Source: Hahellaceae bacterium (lineage in GTDB: Bacteria > Pseudomonadota > Gammaproteobacteria > Pseudomonadales > Oleiphilaceae). Taken from it: a stretch of 64,000 nucleotides of DNA. The notes under the pieces were generated by a model, which was not told the DNA's origin, searched no databases, and saw nothing but the letters and a program-made list of their open reading frames with translations. Shown here in pieces: positions 22,341 through 31,289 of this stretch. The stretch covers positions 248,001 through 312,000 of the forward strand of contig JADJWY010000009.1 in the NCBI GenBank assembly GCA_016716085.1, written 5' to 3'. Both the position numbers and the translations under genes were made by a program. Position 1 is the first letter of the stretch; each line of letters opens with the position of its first letter.

Positions 22341-23240
22341 ATGCATGATCATGACCATTCCAGCAGTTCACAGCGAATTGGCTGGGCATTTTTCCTGAAC
22401 CTGCTCTTCACAATCATTGAATTTATCGGTGGCTGGCTGACCAACAGCACCGCTATCATGGCCGATGCGGTGCACGATCTGGGCGACAGCCTCTCCATTG
22501 GCAGTGCATGGCTCCTGAACCGTCTGGGCCAGAAATCCGCCGATCCTGAGTACACTTATGGTTATCGCCGGTTGTCGCTGTTCGGCGCTCTGATTAATAG
22601 CCTAGTGTTAATCGGGGGATCGGTCTGGGTATTGGTCGCGGCCATTCCCCGTTTGGCAGATCCCGTCATGCCACACACGGAAGGCATGCTGGCTCTTGCT
22701 GTGTTGGGTGTAGCAGTGAACGGTTTTGCCGCCTACCGTCTCAGCCAAGGCAAGACCCTTAACGAAAAGGTGCTCAACTGGCATTTGCTTGAAGACGTGC
22801 TGGGATGGGTGGCTGTGCTGATTGTCGCGACGGTAATGCAATTCGTTGACTGGCCCATTCTCGACCCACTGCTGTCGATCGGCTTCACCTTGTTTATTCT
22901 GATCAACGTTCTGCGTAATCTATGGGCAACAGGGCGGTTGTTTTTTCAGGCAGCACCGGATACGGATTTGCTGAAGAGCGTTCGCGCGTCCCTGATGTCA
23001 CTCAAGGAAATCGACGACGTACACCATTTGCACCTTTGGTCCCTTGATGGTGAACACCACGTACTGACAGCCCATGTCAAAGCCGTGCTGACGCAAGATC
23101 TGGCGAGATACGCACAGCTCAAGGCAACCATCCAGTCAGCCCTGGAAACCTACGATCTGGCTCACACCACAATTGAAATCGAGCTGGCCGAAGAAGCTTG
23201 CCGGGATCAACCCGTGCCCAGCCAAACGGACCAGCACTAA
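22341..23240 (+). CDS. CDF zinc/cadmium exporter (CzcD/ZitB type)
   Basis: 299 aa inner-membrane exporter. A His-rich N-terminus (MHDHDHSSSS) is followed by six membrane helices with the CDF site residues in TNSTAIMADAVHDLGDSLSIG (TM2) and NWHLLEDVLGWVAVL (TM5). A C-terminal cytoplasmic domain (DDVHHLHLWSLDGEHHVLTAHV) completes it. The ATG at 22341 was chosen because it begins the His-rich start; GGAGGA is only 3 nt upstream, so spacing is short. It follows czcA by 52 bp and should share its transcript. Confidence 0.92.
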   Translation: MHDHDHSSSSQRIGWAFFLNLLFTIIEFIGGWLTNSTAIMADAVHDLGDSLSIGSAWLLNRLGQKSADPEYTYGYRRLSLFGALINSLVLIGGSVWVLVAAIPRLADPVMPHTEGMLALAVLGVAVNGFAAYRLSQGKTLNEKVLNWHLLEDVLGWVAVLIVATVMQFVDWPILDPLLSIGFTLFILINVLRNLWATGRLFFQAAPDTDLLKSVRASLMSLKEIDDVHHLHLWSLDGEHHVLTAHVKAVLTQDLARYAQLKATIQSALETYDLAHTTIEIELAEEACRDQPVPSQTDQH

Positions 23241-23283
23241 CAAGAGAACTTCGTATGTCCATCCTCTACACGTGTGGGATACA

Positions 23284-23455
23284 AATAAAGTCGGTAACTT
23301 GCTAATAAAGTCGGTAACTTTGGCTGTAAGTCATTGATTTGTCTTTACCGGTTCCAAAATATCTGGCGGAAAGTTGCCAACTTTATTATTTGTCATCGAC
23401 AAGGCTGACATTGAAAATCAATGGATTACGAGTGCCGAATTTACCGACTTTATTT
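23284..23455. repeat. Cluster of IS-end-like repeats (remnant)
   Basis: AATAAAGTCGGTAACTT occurs twice in direct orientation (23284-23300 and 23304-23320). Its inverse appears at 23371-23387 (two mismatches) and again as TTACCGACTTTATT at 23441-23454. Several copies of an end motif on each side, with no open frame between, look like the collapsed ends of an insertion sequence. The family is not identified. Confidence 0.5.
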
Positions 23456-23470
23456 GCATCCCACAACACG

Positions 23471-23768
23471 CTCGGTTTGTTCATCATCACCGCTATTGCG
23501 GAAATAGTCTGCCATACCTCTGGCTGAAGAAATCGGCATCCGCATGGGTTCTGCTGCCGGCAGCGTTCAGCTTGGCGCTGTTTGCCTGGTTGCTGTCTCT
23601 TCATTCAACCGCGCGGGCCGGGTTTATGCGGCCTATGGTGGTGTCTATGTTTCGGTAGCCATACTGTGGCTATGGGGTGTGGATGGGATTCGCCCGCATC
23701 TGTGGAATTTGGTTGGCGTGACCGTCACCCTGGTAGGGATGGGCATTATCATGTTCGCACCGAAATGA
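23471..23768 (+). pseudogene. YnfA/UPF0060 membrane protein remnant
   Basis: Three frames in turn carry pieces of the small UPF0060 membrane protein: [13 protein letters not shown], then [32 protein letters not shown], then [24 protein letters not shown] to the stop at 23768. At least two frameshifts, including a short deletion at about 23510, and no start make it non-functional. It lies in the transposon between the CDF gene and tnpS. Intact copies occur near metal genes elsewhere, but its role is unclear. Confidence 0.85.
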
Positions 23769-23784
23769 TTTCGACCCAGCGGAT

Positions 23785-24597
23785 TTACTTTCCATTTTTT
23801 AGGGATTCAGCGTTCAGCAGCAAACTCATTTTTTCCATCAGAATGACTGACGCGTTATTGTTGAACTGCTGTCCTTCCTCAATGTACTCCCAAACGGTAG
23901 CATCACTTTTCCAGCCTCCTTGCTTTTTAATCAGTTCAAAGTCCACGCGCTCCCGAGCCGCCGAGGTAGAGAGGCCGCGACGAAAACTATGACTGCTTAA
24001 GTCAGGCACAAAATCGAACTGACAGGCCTTGCCCAAGGTTTTGAGAAGATCGTTGACCGCCCCCGGATTCAGTGCTCTTTCCTGGACGTGATCCCAGCGG
24101 TTGATGGGCCTGAAGAGGGGGCCATCATTGATACCAGCTACTTTCATCCATGCTTCGATCGCTGTAGCCGGACAACAACTTTCAGCCCCCAAAGGTAAAG
24201 CACGAACCAACCCCGTTGATTGTTGATCGGTTTTGGAGCGAGGCAACCGAATGATCAGACCTTCCGGTTCCCAATTCAAATCGCTGAATTGAATCGAAAC
24301 CAGTTCGCTGCGACGTTGCCATTGGCTGACGGCAGTGAGGTGCAGATCCAAGGTCCGGACACTGAGCGAATCGGCTCTGGCCAGCAGGTACCGCACGACA
24401 GTATCCCGATCCGTGGGCAGGCGGCCGCCCCATTTTTCAAACTGCCGAATGGCCGACCTATAAGCTTTGCGGGTGTTTTCGGAGGTTGCGGCCTGGAGGT
24501 AGTGCTTTAATGACTCGGCTTCCTGGTAAGCCATTAAGCTCGATTTATCATTACGTAACGATAAGTCAGCGGTCGGTTTTGGTTGATTGTTGTTCAT
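23785..24597 (-). CDS. tnpS: Tyrosine recombinase TnpS, with apparent internal deletion
   Basis: Cointegrate-resolving integrase of the Tn4651-type TnpS/TnpT system; 270 aa from the ATG at 24597. The N-terminal SAM-like core-binding domain (LKHYLQAATSENTRKAYRSA) runs into RTLDLHLTAVSQWQ and then abruptly RRSELVSIQFSDL, which is box I of the catalytic domain. The linker and first catalytic helices normally between them are missing in frame, so the protein is shorter than usual (about 320 or more). The other catalytic residues are present: Lys in RSKTD, HSFRRG, GGW, and the Tyr in VWEYIEEG. It is probably impaired. Divergent from tnpT across the presumed res site. Confidence 0.85.
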   Translation of the reverse strand: MNNNQPKPTADLSLRNDKSSLMAYQEAESLKHYLQAATSENTRKAYRSAIRQFEKWGGRLPTDRDTVVRYLLARADSLSVRTLDLHLTAVSQWQRRSELVSIQFSDLNWEPEGLIIRLPRSKTDQQSTGLVRALPLGAESCCPATAIEAWMKVAGINDGPLFRPINRWDHVQERALNPGAVNDLLKTLGKACQFDFVPDLSSHSFRRGLSTSAARERVDFELIKKQGGWKSDATVWEYIEEGQQFNNNASVILMEKMSLLLNAESLKNGK

Positions 24598-24802
24598 AAA
24601 TAGGATTCTCTTCGAAATCACTGAAAAGGCGGCTATGTACCGTCGTTACAAGCGGAATATTTTTGGCGGAACTATCTAACAGACGATAAGGTTGATTATC
24701 GATGGTTAAATTTTAAAATTCAAGCGCAGTTGAAAAACACAAATATAATGTTATATTACGTGATACATATTACGTTATTAAATAATCTGAGAGGAATTCA
24801 CC
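24598..24802. other. Putative cointegrate resolution site between tnpS and tnpT
   Basis: In Tn4651-type elements the rst site lies in the tnpS-tnpT gap. Here 24677-24708 holds an imperfect dyad TAACAGACGATAA / TTATCGATGGTTA (10 of 13 positions pair) with a 6-bp spacer GGTTGA, the form of a tyrosine-recombinase core. On the tnpT side the 9-bp motif ATATTACGT is repeated directly at 24753 and 24768, possible TnpT sites. A related palindrome TTATCATTACGTAACGATAA lies in the first codons of tnpS (24545-24564). Confidence 0.6.
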
Positions 24803-25852
24803 ATGGCCCGTGCCGGTGTCACTTACCACGACGTTGCCAAAGCCGCTGAGGCCATCAAAATTCAGCGCCAAGAACCTACTGTAGACCGGGTTCGTGAACA
24901 TCTCGGCACCGGCAGCAAAAGCACCATTGCGCCACTGCTCAAACGGTGGCGCTCCGATAACGGAGAGGCGGCCGATATCGGCGGGCTACCGAACGACTTG
25001 CTCGAAGTGGTAAAGTCGCTGCATGAGCGGGTACAACAAATGGCCGACCATCGTATCGAGCAGGCCCGCCAGGAATTTGAAGGTTTCAATCAAGAGCTTC
25101 GCAAAGAGTTGATCGATGCCAAAAACACCATCGCGCAGCTTACTGCCCGACAACAAGACCTTGAGAGCCAGATTGAGCGGCAAAACAAAGAAAAAGGTGA
25201 GGCACAAAAGTCTCTGGAAGATGCCCGTATCAGCCTGATTAAAGCCGAGTCACAACGAGACGAAGCGATTGCGAGGACTACTGAACTGAAGGGAAGTGTT
25301 GCTGAACTCAAGCAGGAAAATAAGGATATTCGAGAACACTTTGAACACTATCAGCAGCGCTCTGCGGAAGACCGTCAGCAAGAGCGCGAACAGTTTCGTA
25401 CAGTTACTCAGGGATTAAAAGACCAGGTTCGGGATCTGCAACACCGGCTCGCCCAGGCTGAGTCCAATGCGTCCGAGATATTTGATGCCAATGCACTGTT
25501 ACAGAGCAGCGTGGGTAAACTTGAACAGGCCAATGCAACGCTGAACAGGGAGCTAAACGGAAAGATAAAAGATATCCAGGCTCTGAAGCGCGATCTGGAA
25601 GACGCCTTGACGAAGCATCGGGATTTCCAGCATAAAAATGAACAATTGGCGGAAAACATGGCAATGATCACCATGCAGAAAGCAGAAGTCGATAAGCAAG
25701 TCGCTGTGTTATCTCAAGCATTGGAGACCACCAAAGCCGAACTAAAAGCCTGTCAGGACAAGATTGTATTTCTGATTGACGAGAACAAGGTAATACTTCA
25801 GGAAAAGGCGATGATCCAAGGGCAGTTCAAACAACTTCAGGGCTCGCTATGA
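24803..25852 (+). CDS. tnpT: Cointegrate resolution accessory protein TnpT (KfrA-like)
   Basis: 349 aa. The N-terminal KfrA-type DNA-binding domain (YHDVAKAAEAIKIQRQEPTVDRVREHLGTGSKSTIAPLLKRW) is followed by a long coiled coil from about residue 90 to the end, rich in Gln, Glu and Lys. TnpT of Tn4651-type transposons binds the resolution site and helps TnpS. Complete, with a GAGAGG ribosome site before the ATG. The stop is 12 bp before the right inverted repeat. Confidence 0.88.
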   Translation: MARAGVTYHDVAKAAEAIKIQRQEPTVDRVREHLGTGSKSTIAPLLKRWRSDNGEAADIGGLPNDLLEVVKSLHERVQQMADHRIEQARQEFEGFNQELRKELIDAKNTIAQLTARQQDLESQIERQNKEKGEAQKSLEDARISLIKAESQRDEAIARTTELKGSVAELKQENKDIREHFEHYQQRSAEDRQQEREQFRTVTQGLKDQVRDLQHRLAQAESNASEIFDANALLQSSVGKLEQANATLNRELNGKIKDIQALKRDLEDALTKHRDFQHKNEQLAENMAMITMQKAEVDKQVAVLSQALETTKAELKACQDKIVFLIDENKVILQEKAMIQGQFKQLQGSL

Positions 25853-25864
25853 TCGCGTCAGAGC

Positions 25865-25902
25865 CAAACTTGTCAAATTTGTCGGTTCTTCCACAGGACC
25901 CC
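25865..25902 (-). repeat. Right terminal inverted repeat of the Tn3-family element
   Basis: Exact 38-bp reverse complement of the left end (10036-10073), followed by the target duplication TTATA. Confidence 0.98.
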
Positions 25903-26331
25903 TTATACGTATCACGGTTGCAAAAGCAAAGTTGATGAATAACACTTTGTTCATATTCGGTCTTAACACTTTCGTGTAACCGGCTGTTTCAAATGGCATC
26001 AGGTGAAGAAGTGCGAGTTCGGAATAGCGTAAGTAACAACGATAAAAGGGATTCGCTGGCTGGTTTTTGATCCACATGATGTGGGGAGACAAGCTAAGCG
26101 TCATTGAAGACGCCCTGCGTCTTATACGTATCACGGTTGCAAAAGCAAAGTTGATGAATAACACTTTGTTCATATTCGGTCTTAACACTTTCGTGTAACC
26201 GGCTGTTTCAAATGGCGTCAGGTGAAGAAGTGCGAGTTCGGAATAGCGTAAGTAACAACGATAAAAGGGATTCGCTGGCTGGTTTTTGATCCACATGATG
26301 TGGGGAGACAAGTCAAGCGTCATTGAAGACG
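25903..26331. repeat. 219-bp tandem duplication upstream of the porin gene
   Basis: Two direct copies (25903-26121 and 26122-26331) differ at only a few positions (GGCATCAGG versus GGCGTCAGG, CAAGCTAAGCG versus CAAGTCAAGCG). Each contains the small palindrome CCACATGATGTGG. The 12-mer ACGCCCTGCGTC followed by TTATA occurs at the copy junction and to the left of the transposon (10019-10035), showing that the transposon entered at the outer edge of the first copy. A repeated small frame on the minus strand is not believed to be a gene. It fills the 494-bp gap before the porin gene. Confidence 0.95.
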
Positions 26332-26396
26332 ACGTGCGTAAAACTCTTAAACAACGCTTATCTAAAAGCGGTTAATTCTTACAGAAGGAAGACGAC

Positions 26397-27401
26397 ATGA
26401 AAAAGACTTTGATTGCATCAGCTATCGCTGCCGCGACCCTTTCAAGTGCTGCATTTGCTGCGGGCCCAACCATTTATGGTAACATTCAGTTGGCTTATGG
26501 GCACCAGAGCTATGATGAAGGCAATGGTGCTACTGAAGAGACCCTGAATGATTTTTTTGACAACGGTTCAACGATTGGTGTGAAAGCGGATCATGAGATA
26601 GCCCCAGGTATCACTGGGTTCATGAAGGCCGAATTTGAATTTTCGGCAGATGCTGACAACATCAATATCAATGAGGAGCGCGGTGGGGGTATCAACAAGC
26701 TTGATGAGGCCTATATGGGTGTTAAGGGCGGATTCGGTTCTGTTCTGGTTGGATCAGAAGATACTGTCTATGAGTGGACCGACATGATCGACTTCACCGA
26801 GTCGAGTTCATATGGCGATTCTCTGTTCGACAACAAGTTTCAAGGTGAAATCGCCAAAGACGAAGAGGGTGACCAGTTGCAGTATGTGTCTCCCACTATC
26901 GGTGGTGGGCTGACTGTAGGCGTAAGCGTGCCCTTGACTAATGAAACCCGCTACTCTGGCCAGATTGCAGGTATGTACACTGCAAATATGTTTGATGTAG
27001 CACTTGCCTATAGCATGGGTAAAGATCAATCCGGGACTGAGTACGGCGACTCAATCGGATTTGCCGCCAAGGTAAAGCTTAATCAGTTGGCGGTGATTGG
27101 CCAGTATGAGACTCGCTCAGCGGATGCGGTAGCAGGTGTTGATATCGATAGCACTGAAAGAGATCTGTGGGCCCTTGCGGGGGTTTACGGCCTTGGTAAA
27201 ACACAGCTCGCTTTGGGTTATAAAATGGAAGAGAACGGTGCGAGCGTTGCCGAGGAAAAGGACTTGGTTTTCCTGCAGGCTCTACACAATCTATCTGACA
27301 ACATGTATGCCTATGTTGAATTTGGCGTGGGTTCAGTTGATGAAGGTACGGATTCTGCTGATACAGAAAAACTGGTTATCGGTGCTGCCTACAACTTCTA
27401 A
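26397..27401 (+). CDS. Outer-membrane porin
   Basis: 334 aa. The signal peptide MKKTLIASAIAAATLSSAAFA is followed by a gram-negative porin barrel: TIYGNIQLAYGH first strand, GGFGSVLVGSEDTVYEW, and terminal YNF with C-terminal Phe, the usual outer-membrane assembly signal. It would form a trimeric diffusion channel. GAAGGAAG lies just before the ATG. Its original upstream region is now split by the 15.9-kb transposon, with only about 490 bp left next to it. A strong terminator follows. Confidence 0.93.
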   Translation: MKKTLIASAIAAATLSSAAFAAGPTIYGNIQLAYGHQSYDEGNGATEETLNDFFDNGSTIGVKADHEIAPGITGFMKAEFEFSADADNININEERGGGINKLDEAYMGVKGGFGSVLVGSEDTVYEWTDMIDFTESSSYGDSLFDNKFQGEIAKDEEGDQLQYVSPTIGGGLTVGVSVPLTNETRYSGQIAGMYTANMFDVALAYSMGKDQSGTEYGDSIGFAAKVKLNQLAVIGQYETRSADAVAGVDIDSTERDLWALAGVYGLGKTQLALGYKMEENGASVAEEKDLVFLQALHNLSDNMYAYVEFGVGSVDEGTDSADTEKLVIGAAYNF

Positions 27402-27426
27402 GTTGTACGCATAACCTGAAAGTCTG

Positions 27427-27451
27427 AAAAGCCGGCGCAAGCCGGCTTTTT
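27427..27451. terminator. Bidirectional-type terminator after the porin gene
   Basis: AAAAGCCGGC and GCCGGCTTTT are perfect 10-bp arms around the loop GCAA, followed by a further T. It begins 25 bp after the porin stop. Confidence 0.95.
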
Positions 27452-27513
27452 GCGTTTAGGGATAAAGGTCGTGGCTTGTGGCATGATGGAGGAAATTTTC
27501 ACGAGCGAGCATC

Positions 27514-28401
27514 ATGCAGGAAATCGAACTTAAGTTGGTCATTCCGGCGGCCCAGAGCGAAAGGGCCGTCGCCGTTCTTACTCAATTACTGGGGCCTGTG
27601 TGTGAAACGCAGGATCTGGTAAGCATCTACTACGATACCCCCGAGCGCCAACTGCGCAGTCAGCGGATGGCCTTGCGCCTGCGTAAACAGGGTGTGCAGT
27701 GGATTCAAACACTCAAAGGCGGCGGTGGCGTTCACGGTGGGTTGCATTCCCGCAATGAATGGAACTGGCCGGTTGAGTCCAAGCAGTTGGATGCGTCCTG
27801 TCTGGCCGAAGCGGGTTGGCCCGCCGAGCTCTCGATTCAAACGCTTCAACCCGTGTTTACGACAGCCTTCGAGAGAGGCATTTGGTGGTCGCGTCAGCCG
27901 GGTGTTGAAATTGAGGTGGCCTTTGATCGGGGACGAGTTTACAACGAGGAACATGACGTTCCCTTAAATGAAATCGAGCTTGAGTTGAAGGTGGGTGAAC
28001 CTGCCGACCTTTTTGCTCTGGCAGGCCAGATTGCGGGGCAGCTACCCTGTTGGCCGGGATTTGTCAGCAAGGCGCAGAAAGGCTATGGCCTCGGGCTGCC
28101 CGTAACACGCAACGATGCGCCGCCTCGCGATCTGAATGAAGCGCTCCGGCGTGTGAGTATCTATTTGGATTCGGTCAATGCTGCGGTGACACCTTCAGAT
28201 AACTGGTCGGAATACCTCCTGAATTTGACCTGGCTTCGGGTCTTTCTGGGGCAGCGTGATCTATCCTTGGATCAGGTGTTGGTTGCGGAAATGCGGCGCA
28301 TCCTTTCCAGCTTGCAGGCGCAGGGCGTTGACGCGCTGGGTGAGGCGCTGCTGAATTCCACTACCATCGGTCAGATTTGTCTCAAATTGGCGCGGGTATA
28401 A
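27514..28401 (+). CDS. ygiF: CYTH-domain inorganic triphosphatase, YgiF-like
   Basis: 295 aa. The N-terminal CYTH domain shows EIELKL at residues 3-8, then YYDTPERQLRSQRMALRLRKQG, EVAFDRG and EIELELKVGE, the charged tunnel residues that bind triphosphate with metal. In E. coli YgiF the CYTH domain is followed by a full CHAD domain (about 430 aa in all), and the gene sits directly before glnE, as here. In this protein only about 95 residues follow CYTH, so CHAD is reduced or lost. The stop is 5 bp before the glnE start. Confidence 0.87.
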   Translation: MQEIELKLVIPAAQSERAVAVLTQLLGPVCETQDLVSIYYDTPERQLRSQRMALRLRKQGVQWIQTLKGGGGVHGGLHSRNEWNWPVESKQLDASCLAEAGWPAELSIQTLQPVFTTAFERGIWWSRQPGVEIEVAFDRGRVYNEEHDVPLNEIELELKVGEPADLFALAGQIAGQLPCWPGFVSKAQKGYGLGLPVTRNDAPPRDLNEALRRVSIYLDSVNAAVTPSDNWSEYLLNLTWLRVFLGQRDLSLDQVLVAEMRRILSSLQAQGVDALGEALLNSTTIGQICLKLARV

Positions 28402-28406
28402 TAAAC

Positions 28407-31288
28407 GTGAGTGAACCTTTGGTGGGCTGGACAGCCACGGCACAGCGTAACTGGTCTCGGTTAAATGAAACGACGGAGCTCGCTGGCTTTATCGGGCAGC
28501 ATAACGCAGTATTAAAGCGGGTGTGCGTGGTCAGTGACTATCTTGTAGAAAGTATTTGTCGGTTTCCACAAACCCTGTTGCCGTGGTTGCTGGTTGCGGT
28601 AGAGGCGCCTTTAGATATCGCCCAAACGCGCCAGCAACTGCGCACCCAGCTGGAAGCCATTGCCGATGAAGAGGTCATGCTGACAGCCTTGCGCTATTTC
28701 CGGCGACAGCATCAATGCCGCCTGATCTGGCGCGATCTGGTTGCTCGGATTGGCTACTGGGAAACCGTTTCCGAGTTATCTGGCTTGTCCGATTTGCTGA
28801 TTGACGAGGCCTTGCGCTGGTGTCAGACCCGCCTGATTGAACAGTACGGCACACCGCGCAATGCAGCCGGTGAGACCCAGCCAATGATCGTGCTCGGTAT
28901 GGGGAAACTCGGTGCCAGCGAATTGAATGTCTCCTCGGACATCGACTTGATTTTTACCTTCCCGGAGTCGGGCGAAACCGATGGTTCCCGTTGCCTGGAC
29001 AATCAAGCATTTTTCATTCGATTGGGACAAAAACTGATTAATGCCTTGGATAAAACCACGGCAGATGGCTTTGTATTTCGTGTCGACATGCGTTTGCGCC
29101 CTTATGGTACGGCCGGGGCGCTGGCCCTCAGCTTTGCTGCGATGGAAGAGTATTGCGAGGATCAGGGTCGTGACTGGGAGCGTTATGCCTTCATTAAGGC
29201 GCGTCCCGTTGCGGGGGATCTGGTGGCAGGTGAGGAATTGTTGTCCCGTTTGAATGCTTTCGTTTACCGCAAATATATTGATTTCAGTGCCATCGAAGCC
29301 CTGCGCAGCATGAAGGAAATGATCGAGCGCGAAGTCTTGCGTAAGGGGCTGGATAACAACATCAAACTCGGTGCCGGTGGCATTCGCGAGATTGAGTTTA
29401 TCGTTCAGGCGTTTCAATTGGTACGGGGAGGGCGGGAGCCAACCCTGCGTGAGCGTGGTTTATTAAAAGCGCTTGATGCGCTGGCAGTGTTAGCGTTGTT
29501 ACCGGCTGATGTGGTGGCATCGCTGCGTCATGCGTATATTTTTCTGCGCAATCTTGAGCACGCGATTCAGGGATTGGGAGATCGTCAGACTCAGACCTTG
29601 CCCGACGACCCGGACAGTTGCGAGCGGGTGGCGGCGGCGATGAATTACCCGTCATGGGCCGCATTGATGGACGATCTGCGGCGCGAGCGGGCAGTGGTCA
29701 GCGAACAGTTCAGTCGGGTGATTGTTGATCGGCGTAAGACGGTTGGGGCAGAGAAAGGGGGCGGCGCAGACTGGGTACCAATCTGGCGGGGTGATTGTGC
29801 ATTGGCCGATGCGGTCAAGATGCTAACGGAGCACGATTGCACAGATGCGGGCGCACTGGCGGAAAATCTGCTGCAGCTGCGTGGCAGCAGTAAAGTCCAG
29901 CACCTTCAGGCGCAAGGGCGAGTTCGCCTGGATCAGTTCATGCCCGTTCTGATTGGCGAAATCGTGAGACAGCAAGTCGTCGAAGCCGGGCAAAAGCGCT
30001 TGCTGGATTTTGTTGAAACTGTTCTGCGGCGCACGGCCTATTTCATCCTGCTGTTGGAAAACCCGGTGCGCTGAAAGAGTTCGTTCGTCTGTTTGCCGAA
30101 AGTGGCTGGATCGCCGAATTGATTCTGGGTACGCCACTGTTGTTGGATGAGTTGTTACACACAGAGAGCCTTTATTCTCCCCCTGATATTCCCACGTTGA
30201 GAGATGAGCTACGTCAGATGCTGTTGCGCATTCCGGATGAGGATCTGGAAGAGCAGATGGACGCGCTGCGTTATTTCAAGAAAGCCCATGTGCTGCGGGT
30301 CGCGGCTTCGGATTTGCGCGAAACTTTGCCCTTGATGAAAGTCAGTGATTACCTGACCTTCATTGCTGAAACGCTGCTGGAAGAAGTGGTGGATCTGGCC
30401 TGGCGGGATACCGTGCGCCGTTATGGCGTGCCAAGGCTGGATCAGGATACCCTGTGCGACACCCATTTCGGGGTGATTGGGTATGGCAAGCTGGGGGGCA
30501 TCGAGCTGAGCTATGGCTCAGATCTGGATCTGGTCTTCCTGCATGGGGCGGCGATTGATCTGGCGACAAATGGTGAGAACAGCATTGATAATCAGGTGTT
30601 TTTTGCGCGGCTGAGCCAGCGGATTATCCACCTGATCAATACCCGCACGGCGACGGGGGATATCTACGAAGTCGATACCCGACTGCGTCCCTCTGGCGGC
30701 AGCGGTATGATGGTCAGCTCCCTGGGCGCATTTGAAAAATATCAGCATCAGGAGGCCTGGACCTGGGAGCATCAGGCGCTGGTGCGCGCCCGTTTTGTAG
30801 CGGGGTGCCCTGCCGTGCGTAAAGCCTTTGATCGGGTGCGTCGGGAAGTTCTGTGTCAGCCTCGGGAACCTGAAAAGTTGCTGAACGATGTCGTGGACAT
30901 GCGGCAGAAGATGCGGGATAACCTGGCGACTAAACCGGATGCCAGTGGCGTGTACTCGCATTTTGATCTCAAACAGGATCCGGGCGGTATCGTTGACATT
31001 GAATTTATGGTTCAATATCTGGCTATTCGCTGGGCACATGAATACCCCTCGGTCATTCGCTGGAGTGACAATATCCGCATCCTCGAATCACTGGCTGAGG
31101 CCGGGCTGATTTCAAACGACGATGCGGCGCAGCTGTGCGAAATATACCGTCTGCTGCGATCACGGGGACATCGCCTGGCACTGCAGAACCTGCCTTCTCG
31201 TGTAGGTTGCGACGAATTTGAACAGGAACGGGCATGGGTTTGCGATGTCTGGCAACGATTAATGACACTGAATTCAAGGAGTACTTAA
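28407..31288 (+). pseudogene. glnE: Glutamine synthetase adenylyltransferase GlnE, interrupted by one indel
   Basis: Bifunctional enzyme that adds AMP to and removes it from glutamine synthetase. The first part (from GTG at 28407) has the adenylyl-removing nucleotidyltransferase site GMGKLGASELNVSSDIDLIF. The frame ends at a TGA at 30072-30074 after LLLENPVR. The second part continues in another frame as ALKEFVRLFAESGWIAE and contains the adenylylating site GYGKLGGIELSYGSDLDLVF, ending at 31288. Adding one G at 30065-30066 (CCGG to CCGGG) restores ENPGALKEF and a normal full-length protein. Either a sequencing error or a real frameshift separating the two activities. ilvE starts 1 bp after. 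Confidence 0.93.
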
Positions 31289-31289
31289 G

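Noticed and set aside
25847..26323. Minus-strand frame of 158 codons over the 219-bp repeats
   Set aside because: It consists of the same short peptide twice because of the duplication, has no known domain, and runs through the transposon end, so it is not a gene.
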